From Temnothorax longispinosus (Eukaryota > Arthropoda > Insecta > Hymenoptera > Formicidae): DNA of 64,000 bases. The position numbers and the translations under genes are program-made. The notes beneath the pieces are model-generated. The model did not search any database and was not told the origin of the DNA. It saw nothing but the letters and a program-made list of their open reading frames with translations. Where the stretch lies: NCBI RefSeq assembly GCF_030848805.1, contig NC_092358.1, positions 12,874,433-12,938,432 on the forward strand. Direction: 5' to 3'. Shown here one piece after another: positions 9,679-21,250 of the stretch; positions within the stretch are counted from its first letter, which is position 1; every line of letters starts with the position of its first letter.

Positions 9679-10175
9679 CACCAAAATAAAAATAAAATAT
9701 TTCATACACTATTGATATTTTACAATTTTGTCTTAATGTTTTTTTATACAGGGTGCATTGTAACATGTGGAATCCACTTTAACGGTGATAGAAGATACAA
9801 AAACAATGAAAAAAGTTCATATCACATGTGTACTATTTGACCTTGTTTCCGAGTTATAGTCATCTCCAGTAATGTAAAGCTGTTTAACGTTATAAAAAAT
9901 GCTCAAAGGGGTCATCTTCGGTTTGAATGCAAGCCTGCAGTCGTCGTATCTTTTAAATGATTCTGTATCTCGTAATTAAGCGTTCATGTAATCACTAGAA
10001 TGTTTTCTTGTTTGGAAGATGTCTATTAGAGAAACAATCCGCGTATATAGACGTCTTGCTTCGACTGAATTACAATCGACAAGTCCATACATCAAATGCA
10101 TGTCTGTCATTTCCTGATTTGAATACTCTTCATTCTTAGGTACTTCTAACACACAGTAAATTAGTGAATTATTAA

Positions 10176-12248
10176 GGAGGTTCTACAGATAATGGATGTA
10201 TCTAAAAATTGGAAAAAACTTTATGGACGTATAAATTAAGATGCGAAAAAAGTGCTCGAAAAATTTTAGCATCGGTTACCGTGTAAAAATTTGCAAAAAT
10301 GAATTTTGAAATCACAGTTTTGGTAAAACTGAAGGAGAGCTCCCTCCTCACCGATTTCGATGAAATTAGGCTTAATCGATTCGTTTTTGCACAAAACGAA
10401 TGAATCTGGCAGAAAAAAGCCCCGCTCGGCCCCGCGACGCGAGATATTAACTGTTAAAGTTGACGACTATCAGGTTATGAGACCTGTCATAACGACGCGA
10501 TGTAGCGACTGGTAGCGACCACGAACCACGAACATGCCCTGCGGCCATATGCGCATGCTCCGTAGCCGCACGCGTATGCAAAAGAAGGTCACGTGACAAC
10601 TGTCCAAGCGGTAAGTAAAACAATTTCAAATGTTGATTCTCTTTTGTACACCAACTATTCTCTGCTTTAACAAATTATTTCTGTTACAAATATTAAGCGT
10701 TTAAGTTAACGAAACATAAATAATTTGTTAAAGCAGAGAATAGTTGGTATATGAAAAGTACACATAAATATTTACTTTTCATATATCAACTATTCTCGGC
10801 TTTAACAAATTATTTATGTTACAGATATTAAGTGTTGAAGTTAACGAATCAGAAATAAAATTGTTAAAGCAGAGAATAGTTGGTATATGAAAAGTTCATA
10901 TTTACATGTACTTTTCATATACCAACTATTCTCTGCTTTAACAAATTATTTCTGTTACAAATATTAAGCGCTAAAGTTAACGAAACATAAATAATTTGTT
11001 AAAGCAGAGAATAGTTTTTATATGAAAAGTACACATAAATATTTATTTTTCATATATCAACTATTCTCTGCTTTAACAAATTATTTATGTTACAGATATT
11101 AAGTGTTGAAGTTAACGAAACAGAAATAAAATTGTTAAAGCAGAGAATAGTTGGTATATGAAAAGTTCATATTTACATGTACTTTTCATATACCAACTAT
11201 TCTCTGCTTTAACAAATTATTTCTGTTACAGTTATTAAGCGTTTAAGTTAACAAAACATAAATAATTTGTTAAAGCAGAGAATAGTTGGTATGTAAAAAG
11301 TACACATAAATACAAGCATAAATATGTACTTACCAAACAGACAGTTGTCACGTGACCTTCTTTTGCATGCGCGTGCGGCTACGGAGCATGCGCATGTGGC
11401 CGCAGGGCATGTTCGTGGTCGCTACCAGTCGCTACATCGCGTCGGTATGACAGGTCTCATAACCTGATAGTCGTCAACTTTAACAGTTAATATCTCGCGT
11501 CGCGGGGCCGAGCGGGGCTTTTTTCTGCCAGATTCATTCGTTTTGTGCAAAAACGAATCGATTAAGCCTAATTTCATCGAAATCGGTGAGGAGGGAGCTC
11601 TCCTTCAGTTTTACCACAGTTTTTAACATAAGCTACATATGGCAGAGGGGCTCTTGGAGACAGGAAACGAGATATTAATTATATAAAGGCAACCTACCAG
11701 AGATTCAAAAAACGGAGCTCTTATAGATCTTAATCTAAGCTTTTCAGAAATATCGAGAAAAACAAGGGTTATCGCGTAAAATTTTGTGATATTGGCTATT
11801 GAAACAGGCCATATCACAGTTCACGTAGCGTGCTTCGAATAACAAGGGAGATTTGGCAATGTCGCAGCGACTGCACCCGCGCGAAAAGTGTACAGCCAGT
11901 ACAGCACCACAGTATGACAGCACCTCAAACTTAAGCACCTAACGTTTACGAGCGCTTACGGAGAAGTACTCGTTCTAGAATTATGTGAAATTGTGAAATA
12001 ACCACGGTCATATGAGCAGAACTGTCAAGTTCGCGACGTTACCACATTTTCTTCCATTATAAGCCGCCAGAGTCAAAGGAGCACTTACACGATATTTTTA
12101 ATTATTCCTCGCTTCGACTAATATGGGTATGATATAAGCTCTAACGTCATCAAAATTCACGAAAATATTTTATGAATACTTAGAATCGATGAATTTGAAG
12201 ATTTTCTCTTCATCTCTCAATTGACTAGAGAGTACCTGTAGAACCTCC
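10176..12248. mobile_element. TTAA-flanked piggyBac-like fold-back element
   Basis: Terminal repeats GGAGGTTCTACAG (10176 on) and its reverse complement ending at 12248, directly flanked by TTAA at 10172-10175 and 12249-12252. TTAA duplication is the hallmark of piggyBac transposition. Subterminal inverted arms of about 295 bp lie at roughly 10320-10620 and 11325-11620. The centre is an alternating-orientation repeat array. No transposase ORF is present, so it is non-autonomous. Confidence 0.8.
10650..11310. repeat. Alternating inverted repeat array inside the TTAA element
   Basis: The motif ACTATTCTCTGCTTTAACAA occurs about ten times in alternating orientation (near 10656, 10722, 10788, 10862, 10925, 10999, 11060, 11138, 11206, 11270), separated by 'ATTTCTGTTACA.ATATTAAG' and 'AAAAGT' spacers. 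Each neighbouring pair can fold into a hairpin of 20 or more base pairs. A single stray copy of the motif lies at about 28795-28814. Confidence 0.85.
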
Positions 12249-12252
12249 TTAA

Positions 12253-12648
12253 GTATTTCTAGCAAAAGAATGACCTGAAGTAAGTAAACTCAATCAATAG
12301 AATGTGTGAAATTAACAAAATCGGAAAATATCCAAAAGATATCAAGCATATTGTTTACAAATACAGACCAAATGTAACTATTTCTACCTTTTATAACAGC
12401 TCCACATTACTGGAGTACAAACATGACTGTAACTCAGAAATAAGGTCAAATAGGACACATGTTGATATAAACTTTTTTCATTAATTTTATGTCTCCACTG
12501 AAGTGGGCCCCACATCTTACGATACATCTTGTATATATATATGCACAATAATGTAATTTAGAGAAATTAAATTATATAAAAATTATATGATTCAATTTTG
12601 AAAACATTAATGATATTGGCATTTAATAAAGTAAATAAAGGATATATA
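12253..12648. other. Unassigned AT-rich spacer
   Basis: No gene, RNA or element end recognised. The ORF at 12302-12484 has no recognisable feature. Confidence 0.4.
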
Positions 12649-14457
12649 CCCGGGAAAAAAAAAGGATTAAATCTGATCAGATCAAATTTTATCTGGTCAG
12701 ATATGCTCAGATATGACTTCTCATGTCTGCGCAGATTTGGTCATATATGTTCATATATAACTATATATAACAATATATGAAGTGTAATCTGATCATTGAT
12801 GGTTCAGATCGAACCATATCTACTCAGATCGGACCATATCCTGCTCAGATCGAACTATATCTGTGATTGAATTTCATCGATACAGTCCAGATCTGACTGT
12901 ATCTGTTTAGATATAACCATATTTATACTCGAATGCGATCCAAAATACATTACATCTGACCATATCTGTCCAGATATAAGTCGAACTGAGGTTGTGTTTG
13001 ATCGAAAACTGTTTAGGTATGACGATATCTGGCCATGTTTAACTATGATAAATTAAATGTTCGATGATAGATATTCGTCTAATGTGATATTTAAATATAT
13101 AAATTATAAAATTATAAAATATTAAATATATAAGTTATTTATACGTAGCAAATTAAAGATATTCAATTAAATATCTTTGATATAATTATATAAAAATAAT
13201 TTATATGATAAAAATATAATTTGCAGAAAACAAGTATTTTTTATAAACAAAAAAATGTTAGTTATTTGTTATAAAAGCATTTTCATCAATTCGCCTTATA
13301 TCTAAAATACAAAAGACAATCACAGAAATATAAGTTATTTCGTACATTGTAAGCTTACAGATGATGAATAAACAAAAGTAAAAAAAATTTTCAATTTGAT
13401 TATTATTTAATAGCTAGATTACATTAAAAATTTTGTTGAAGTTATTTGGAGACTTGCATAAATAATTACGAACTCAAATAAAAATTATTAGAGACTACAT
13501 TTTTTACTTTAATTAATAGGAATTATTTACTGGTTATACAGGGTGTAACAAAAAGGTCGGGAATCTATAATATTGTTGTAAAAAAAAAAAAAAAATTAAA
13601 AATTTGATATTTTGTAGACGTAAATTCAATTTTGCAAAATTGCAAATGTAAAGATTAATAAAAATTAACATTATTATTAGATTCCTTTCATTATTCTACG
13701 AATGAAGGTAAAGTTATCGAAAAGTGAATACTTTATGAGATATCTCATATTTTATGTTAAAAATGTCATGACAAAATTTAAAATATTTCGGAAAATTCTT
13801 AACGAAAGGAGCTTAATGTTTTGAAAACGTCTCGACAAGGGTTACAAGAATATGACATAAAAAATAGGGGTCCTCGTTTAAAAAACTCAATATGACCTTG
13901 ATGTGACTTTCTCAAGATCGTTCAAGATCAAATCAATATCACCACATAATGGATAACTATTCTAAAACTTTTGTATAAAACATTTCTTCCGAAAACGTCA
14001 TTTTTCCGAGAAAATTCAGTGTCCCGACCTTCTTGTTGTACCCTGTGCAAATGTCGGATCATCCGATAGATGGTATTCGATGAGATCCGTTTCTCGTATT
14101 TAAAATGACAAATGATAGTATAAAAATGGTATATAAATCAAGTGTACGGTACAACTTATATATCATCAGTTGTATCACACGCTTATAATAAAGTGGCACA
14201 CAATTTCAAATTCAATCGATATATTTATGGTTTTATAACATTTTACATCCCTTCATAATTTTTAATTATATCTGAGCAGATCTGGATTCATTCGGTAAAT
14301 AATTATATCTGGCAGATCAAATTATATCTGGTCAGATCTGGTTATATCTGTTCAGATCTGGTCAGACAGAGACAATTTGCAGATCAAATTATATCTGGTT
14401 AGATCTGATGAACCAGATCTGGTCATATCTCGGCAGATCTAATTCTTTTTTCCCGGG
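12649..14457. mobile_element. TA-flanked inverted-repeat element with AGATCTG subterminal repeats
   Basis: Ends CCCGGGAAAAAA (12649) and TTTTTTCCCGGG (to 14457), each bordered by TA, suggest TA target duplication. Both subterminal regions (12660-13020 and 14270-14450) carry many copies of degenerate 'CAGATCTGGTCATATCTG', which looks like a clustered binding-site array. No transposase ORF. It is interrupted by the smaller element at 13539-14045. Confidence 0.65.
13539..14045. mobile_element. MITE with CAGGGTGTAACAA ends, nested in 12649-14457
   Basis: Left end CAGGGTGTAACAAAAAGGTC follows TA; the right end GACCTTCTTGTTGTACCCTG is its imperfect reverse complement. About 507 bp, AT-rich, no ORF. 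End sequence and TA context fit a Tc1/mariner-type non-autonomous element. Confidence 0.65.
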
Positions 14458-14521
14458 TATTAAAAAATTGATTGTATACTATATTTGTATACTATATTGT
14501 ATATTATATTGTTTTCTGTAA

Positions 14522-14524
<3 letters not shown>

Positions 14525-14571
<47 letters not shown>
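14525..14571. repeat. (CT)n microsatellite
   Basis: About 23 CT units, just outside the end of the CCCGGG element. Confidence 0.9.
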
Positions 14572-14575
<4 letters not shown>

Positions 14576-14639
14576 TTCTTCATAAAGGAAGCTTTGTTTT
14601 CGTAAATCTCGTGTATATGGACCTTCGATCGCGTATAAA

Positions 14640-16860
14640 GTTAGGTCTAATCAACTAAATCCAAAAGAATTATATATGAAATAGGGGTAGAAAAGACGGA
14701 AGAAAGAATCGTTTTTTTTTTTAGTTTTCGATGCCAATGTATTCTGAATGTTCTAAAACGTCGGAAAATCGCATAAAAAAATGTCTGTATGTATGTATGT
14801 ATGTACACACTCATAACTCGAAAAGTACTTCATAAAAAAATTATTTTTTATAGTGTTTTGGAAAGCTCTCGAAGTAACCTTTAAGAATATGCAATAAAAA
14901 ATGGGGAGTTTCAATTGTTAAAGGTTTTAGAGCTATCACAGACATTTCTCAAAAAATTCAAAATTTTATAAAAAATGAACTTTTTTACCGATCATCGCCA
15001 AATTCAATACCAACCTTCCTTTAATAATACTCTACATTGGAAAAAAAATTAAGCCCGATATCTAAAAAATTACGGAAGTTAGAGCTACTATAACACCTCA
15101 AATACCACACACACACACACACACAAATTATATATAAGAATTAAGCATTTATCCATGTAGATTATATATGATTATATATAATTATATATAAACTGTAAAT
15201 TCGGATTATCCAATAAATGGCATTCGATAGGATTCGTTTCTCGTATTTAATAAATTTAACGAACAGTGGTATAAAAACGGTATTAAGAGACACGGCACTG
15301 TCTTACGTCAAGCAGTGCCAAGTTATAATATATGGAATAAATCATTTCACTTTTGATTATACAGCTTTTGAAAAAATATATATCTTAATTTATCAATGCT
15401 TTATTATCGAAGCAGTTCTTTTTTAACCGAGTTCAAAAAAAGGAGGTTCTATATTCGGCCTTATATGTATGTCCGCGATTTTCTATGAAACTATTGGACG
15501 GATTTAAATGCGGTTTTTACTGTCCTATAGAGCAATCCTCCAGGAAGGTTTTAGTACATTATATTGATTTAATAAAGCACTAAAAAAGTATAAAATAAAA
15601 ATTTTTTAAAAAAATAGAACCGACTTTAAAAAAAGCTCTAAAAAATATTTAAAAAATTTAAAAAAATTGAAAAAAGCTTTAAAAAGTATAAAATAATACT
15701 TTTAAGAATCTCTTTCAATTTTTTGAAATCGGTGCAAAATGAGTAATACTTTTAAGAATCCCTTTCAATTGTTTGAAATCGGCGCCAAATTAATAATTAC
15801 TAAATTAATTAATTTAATTTTTATATATATATTTATATATAATTAAATATAATCTTTTTTCCCAGGAAATGTCCGTAGTAGCTCTAACTTCCGCAATATC
15901 GGGCTATTTTTAATTCTATTACATTCTTCAGTTTTTTCTATCCCTATTTCATATAGTCATATACAATTCTTTAAGGACGTTTACCGGTTATAATCGTAGC
16001 CAAAAGTTTCACGCGCGTTCGGCTCTTTCCGTACAGCGCGACCACAGTATAAGTAAGAACATTAAGTTCACTCTGTGTCGGAGTCTTTGTTCTTCGTGGC
16101 AAACGTTCGTCATGATGTTGATTGTGCGAGCGTGTTTTATTTCAACCGCTTACTAGAAACCGCTTGATAATTGTATAAGTGAAAAAAAATATAAAAAATA
16201 TGTATTAATTAAAATATTCGAAGCAAAAATGTCACAACACATGCACATAAGTAAAAAATACATGCGTGTTTTATTTGAATAACAGAAACCGCTTGTGATA
16301 ATTATATAAGAAATGAAAAAAAAAATATAAGAAATATTATATTAATTAAATATTCGAAGCAAAAATGTCGACACATTTTATTCATGTATATTTTATTTAT
16401 TTTATTTATGTATTAATATATTTATGTATTAATTTTTTTATGTATTTATTTATTTATTATTTTATTACATAATATTCAAATATTAGCATATTATTATTAT
16501 AAGACATAAATGCATTAATATATTAATGTATTAATTTTTTCAAATGTATTTATTTATTATGTATCTTATTACATAATATACAAATAGCATATTTATTTAT
16601 GTATTAATGTGTTAATGTATTTATGTATTTATGTGTATTTAACGTATTTATGTATTCATGTATTTGTCATAATGAATACGTACCTTTCTGAATCTTTCGG
16701 AAATCGGAATAAAGTTTCCTCCCACAATCTTTAAATACACATCGATAACCACTTTTATTACTCATTATGATTTTATTTAAAAAAATTTTTTTAAATAAAT
16801 ACAAATACAATACAACTGACGCGCCGATGTATCTAACCAAATGAACTGTCAGATGACACC
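14640..16860. repeat. Unclassified dispersed repeats and AT-rich DNA
   Basis: Contains (TGTA)n at 14785-14803, (AC)n at 15109-15124, and a repeat at about 15195-15250 that also appears near 14048-14095 and, reversed, near 26840-26885 (motif ATTCGATARGATYCGTTTCTCG). Tandem TTTATTTATGTATTAAT-like runs lie at about 16380-16660. A unique GC-richer piece at 15985-16140 has an inverted match (CAGTATAAGTAAGAAC) near 22500-22530. No coding sequence recognised. Confidence 0.4.
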
Positions 16861-17390
16861 CATATACAGCATGGAATATGCAAGAAATGTGCTATAAACA
16901 ATTTATAAATATTTTAATATTCTACGGGTAATTCAGAATATTCTGTAGAAGTTCTATAAATATTCCATGAAATTTTGTCCATTCGGAATATGCATAGAAT
17001 ATTCTACAAATGTCTAATAAATATAGTACATTTAAAAAATGCATAGAATGTTCTATAAATATTTTGACAAATATAGAATATTTGGAATATTTACGGAACA
17101 TTTTGTTAATATTCTTAAACATTTATAGCATGTGCTATAAATATTCTGAAAAACTTTTCTAGAATTGTTATGAATAGTTCAATAATAATCTGTGAACATT
17201 GCAATGAACATGAAATATTCAGAATATTAATAGAATATTTTTTACATATTAGTAGAATATTTTTAAAATAATCTATAAACATTTCAGGAAAAATATTGAA
17301 AACATTCTAATTATTCTAGGAATATTTAAAGAATATTTTGGAACATTATATAAATATTCTGGAAAGCATTAATAAAAACTTTTTAGAAAT
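16860..17390. repeat. Degenerate satellite-like repeat rich in GAATATTCTATAAATATT
   Basis: Dozens of variants of 'GAATATTCTATAAATATTC' in both orientations at irregular spacing of about 25-40 bp. The same vocabulary resumes at 18090-18310, so the block at about 17390-18090 has probably inserted into a single satellite tract. ORFs here are spurious. Confidence 0.65.
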
Positions 17391-17717
17391 CCGAGACCCT
17401 TGCGAGCTAACGAAGGGGAAGCGTAACGAGACCGCGAGAGAGTCCCCAGGTAGGAAACGCCGATACTCGAGAAACGAGCCAAGACTGGCACGAGTGTCGG
17501 CTTGCCGACGTTTAATGCCCAAGCCTGGCCCAACTATTACCCGAATTTGGGTAGCCGAGGCTTGGCAAACAAATGCCGCCCAATATTGGGCCAAAGCTTA
17601 ATAACCAATCCTTATTCTTTATCATTATTATTAGATTTACAATTTTCTTTTTAAAAAAATAATTAAAAATATATAATTTTATAAAAAAATTGCATAATGA
17701 GCCGGCACTGGTTTCTG
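17390..17717. other. GC-richer unassigned block inside the satellite
   Basis: 17390-17600 is much richer in G+C than its surroundings and contains palindromic words (GCCCAATATTGGGCC, ACCCGAATTTGGGT). Both strands are open, but no domain can be named. Probably part of an inserted repeat. Confidence 0.35.
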
Positions 17718-17718
17718 A

Positions 17719-18065
17719 CATTCACCCGACATTGAGAAATATTATATCATATATCTAATTCAAATTTTATTACTCTTTTTAAACTGAATTTGTTTCTTAA
17801 GATGATTTTTGAAAAATTATATATTTGCGCTGGTTATGACATATGTAGACTATATATAACGCTTATATCAAATTAAGAAGTAGTCTATCACGTAAGGCAG
17901 TTGGCTCACGATGACGAGGTCCCTAGTTCGAATCCCACCAAGGTAAGTGTGTTTTTCAAATACGAGAAAATATTTATAATCATAGACTGCATCTAAAGAA
18001 ACAAATTTAGTTAAAAAATAGTAATAAAATTTCGAAATAAATAATTTTTTTTATGTCGGGTGAAT
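17719..18065. mobile_element. MITE with TTCACCCGACAT ends carrying a tRNA-derived segment
   Basis: TTCACCCGACAT at 17719 and ATGTCGGGTGAA at 18053 are exact inverses about 350 bp apart. Inside, 17887-17945 has an A-box-like GGCAGTTGGCTCACGATGA and a B-box-like GTTCGAATCCC, as in tRNA-derived SINE heads. The T-stem does not pair, so it is not a working tRNA. It sits between two halves of the GAATATTC satellite. Confidence 0.5.
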
Positions 18066-18369
18066 AGTAAATGTATACAGAATATGCGATATCCCATTTT
18101 TAATCCTAAAATAATCTATAAATGTTCTATAAATATATTTTGCATATATAAAAAAAATTATGGATTATGCGGAAAAATTTATAAAACATTTGTAGATTAT
18201 TCAAGAATATTTACAGTCTAAGGACATTCAAAGCGGGACATTACACGTTCTTTGCACATTTATAGATCATTCATAGAAAATTCATGAATATTCTAAAGAA
18301 TATTTATAGAACACTAGCATGCCCCGCCGGGCTTCGCCCCGGAAAACATGTGTATTAAGACACGCAAAT

Positions 18370-18372
<3 letters not shown>

Positions 18373-18437
<65 letters not shown>

Positions 18438-18439
18438 GA

Positions 18440-18481
<42 letters not shown>

Positions 18482-18579
18482 CCCCCTCTCTCTCTTTCTC
18501 TCTCCCACTCCTCCCCTCTCTCTCTCTCCCTCTCCCTCTCCCTCTCCCTCTTTCTCTCTCTCTCCCATTTCCCTCTCTC

Positions 18580-18619
<40 letters not shown>
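18373..18619. repeat. (CT)n compound microsatellite
   Basis: About 250 bp of CT repeats with interspersed CCCT and TTTC interruptions. Reading frames on both strands (SLSL and RERE proteins) are artefacts. It begins just after CCCCGCCGGGCTTCGCCCCGG at 18323-18343, which looks like an element end. Confidence 0.9.
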
Positions 18620-18621
<2 letters not shown>

Positions 18622-18629
18622 GCTCTGGA

Positions 18630-19170
18630 AAATTTCGTAACCAATTTCCAAAAAAATACCGATTCCCAAAAAGATCGGTAAAAAAAAACTATACAGTTTA
18701 TAGCACTCCCCGGGAAATTCTACCCCTACTTCATATATAATTTTTTGCGATTCGGTCAATTAATTCCCGAAAAATTTGAAAAATTTTTGATGCCGGCTTC
18801 CAAAAAAATCGGTAACGAAAAATTATACACTTTATAACATTCCCCGGAAAATTCTACCCCCGTTTCATATACAATTCTTTGAGATTCGGTCAATTATTTT
18901 CCGGAAATTAAAAAAAATTAGAAAAACCGGTTTCCAAAAAATCGGTAACAAAAAACTATACACATTATGACACTCCCCGGGAAATTCTACTCCTGTTTCA
19001 TATATATTTCTTTGAAATTCGGTCAATTATTTCCCGAAAAAATGAAAAAATGTCGAATACCGGTTCCCAAAAAGATCGATAACAAAAAATTATACACTCT
19101 ATAACACTCCCCGGAAAATTCTACCCTTATTTTATATACTTTTGGTAAAAATTCGATCGAATAGTTCAAG
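18630..19170. repeat. Four tandem copies of a 134-bp repeat
   Basis: The landmark TCCCCGG.AAATTCTACYCC recurs at 18707, 18841, 18974 and 19108 (periods 134, 133, 134). Each copy also holds 'ATTCGGTCAATTA.TTCCCG' and 'AAAATCGGTAACAAAAAA'. Fragments of the same unit (AATTATATATGAAATAGGGGTAG) lie inverted near 14670. Non-coding. Confidence 0.8.
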
Positions 19171-19182
19171 AGTGTATAAAGG

Positions 19183-19219
19183 ACATACATACATACATAC
19201 ATACATACATACATACATA
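19183..19219. repeat. (ATAC)n microsatellite, left part
   Basis: About nine ACAT units ending exactly where the GC-rich block starts (TGTGACG). The same tetranucleotide resumes at the block's other end (21250). Confidence 0.9.
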
Positions 19220-21250
19220 CTGTGACGTTGCGGCTCGCCGCATCGTCGCGGCGCCCCGCCGCCGTCACAAGACGCGGAATTTCGCGCCCAGGGACGGACC
19301 AGGGAGGCAACGGCGAGATCTCCAGGGGTCGTATTTAATCGCGTTTCCGCATTCTGATTACTTTCTTTTGTTTTTTATGCAATGTAATACGCGCGGCACC
19401 TCACCCACACCACGGCAAACCTTCGAGGGAGTATTTGGCGAAGGAAATCAAGGACGATCGATAACCAAGGAGGGGTGGCAAACGCGGAAGCAGCAGAGAT
19501 CGCGGGCTGGCGAGAGCAACGCGGCAGGCGGGCGGCACATGCGGCAGCGACGGACGAGGCCGCCGATAGCGGGGCCCCGAGCGCTGGGTAGACACCCGGC
19601 TTCAGCAAATGATCTCCACAAAACATCGACCTACGGGGTGACTGATCACCGCCCCAGGGTCAAACCGGCGGCACACCGGCGAGGACCGAGTTCCGTCCGC
19701 CGCTAAGGACCAAAATTTGAGGAGTCGCACGCCGCCGAGGGACCGTTGCCCGCCCCCAAAGGATCTCGTATCGACAGCACTGCGCCGGGACACCGCGGGC
19801 TTGCAAGCTCGCGCCCGATTGGCTCACGCGCCCTCAGGAAGGGGTACCGTATCGATTCCGCAATCGAGCGGGTCTAGCGTTTTCACTCTCTGGTCGTCCG
19901 TCGGCGAGATACTAAGTTTTCTAAGATAAGCGATAGCCACCCCGAGTCGGGTATTTCGATAATTGTCTGGCGGATCGAGGATCGTGGAGGAAGGTGACGG
20001 CGAGGAGCCCAGGAGGAGGCATATCACCGGTGAGGTTGCCCGTAAATCGCGTTATGTAAAGCCACGACACCGCCCTCCGGTGCACGCTCTCGCTCGGGAT
20101 AACGCATGTTAAGATCGAGTGTAATTTCGCGATCGATAACGAGAGCGAAGGGCCTCGGGATGGTATCGTGGCCGCGGAACCGTGGTACGAGCGTTATGGC
20201 GAATCCCTGGAGATCGCGATAGGCGTTAATGAGTTCGATATCGCGAGTATATTGCGTTGTCCTCGCGACCTTGGGGTACGGCCGCATACGGGCCGGTATT
20301 TCGTCAATTGCGTTACCGTTTCTTCGCGCCGGGAAATTCTTGTGTTCGAGCGTCGGTGTTAGTGTATCGATTTGTGTTCGGATCTCGTTATTACGGGTGA
20401 TAATTGTGCTCTCGCGTTGAGAAACTTGCGTCCGGTATTAATTGCGTTACGTCCTATGGCGTCCCTGCTCGTGATAATCTCGAATTTTGCGTTGGAATGT
20501 CGATGGCAATGTTAATCGCGGTCGAAGGTCGTTCCCGCCGATTGATTAATTATGAGACTTGTATTCGCGTTAAGAAATTACCGGCGTTCACACGTTTCGT
20601 GCGTTTAGATGTTACTTGCGTAGTTCTTCCTGGCGTTCCGTGGTTATTAGACGCGTACTTCGAGTCAAAGGTGGTGTGGCCTTCTCCACACCTGGCGCCC
20701 AACATTATTAGCGATATCGCGACTTGCTTGGTTAAATGACTCGGCGCCTCCCCGTTGCGCCCGAGCCGAATATCTCGAGTTAAGTTAAGATATTGCGACA
20801 GAGTTTTCGTACGGTTTTCGACTCGAATTATTCATTGTGTGAGAATAGAGCCTTCAGCGTGTTTATTAGAGACTCAATTTCTTGATTTGTTTATGGAATT
20901 TATTTTCTCGACAACCAGTACTCAATAAATGTTATTTTCTTTGTTATCTGACTGAGTATGAAATTACCGTGTCACCCCGCCGAAAATCGCGCTGCCCTTC
21001 ATTAACCCCGCCCGTGATTAGGTCAAGCTAGCCGATTCCACGCACCTCCACACTTCGTTTTGCGTCTCGTTTAGGTTTTCGCGATTTCGTGGACGCGAAT
21101 GTACGCGTCTGGCGCCCAACATTTGGAACATTTCGTGGAGTATCGGAGGTGCGAGGAAATCACTGGAGAGGCCAACCATCCCGCTCTCCTAAGTCCTTTT
21201 GATCCGGCACACGTCCCGGAGCGGTCCGGGAGTGTAAAAAGTCGTGACAA
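19220..21250. mobile_element. GC-rich block, probable LTR-retrotransposon derivative in an (ATAC)n tract
   Basis: Begins TGTGACGTTGCGG and ends GTCGTGACA, with (ATAC)n on both outer sides, as if an element with TG...CA ends landed in the microsatellite. TGGCGCCCAACATT occurs at about 20692 and 21111; TGGCGCCCAAC is the usual start of a tRNA primer-binding site just after a 5' LTR. AATAAA at about 20924 would be the LTR poly(A) signal. Base composition is near-balanced, unlike neighbours. ORFs on both strands carry no gag or pol motif. No direct LTR pair could be seen, so solo LTR plus leader, or some other element, remains possible. Confidence 0.45.

Noticed and set aside
17887..17945. Candidate tRNA gene with GTTCGAATCCC
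   Set aside because: The T-stem and acceptor stem do not pair; only promoter-box-like words remain, so treated as a tRNA-derived repeat.
18282..18759. 120-134 codon frames of Arg-Glu or Ser-Leu repeats
   Set aside because: Products of (CT)n/(GA)n on either strand.
19368..20739. Many overlapping ORFs on both strands in the GC-rich block
   Set aside because: Low stop-codon density in GC-rich DNA explains them. None shows gag, protease, RT or other motifs.
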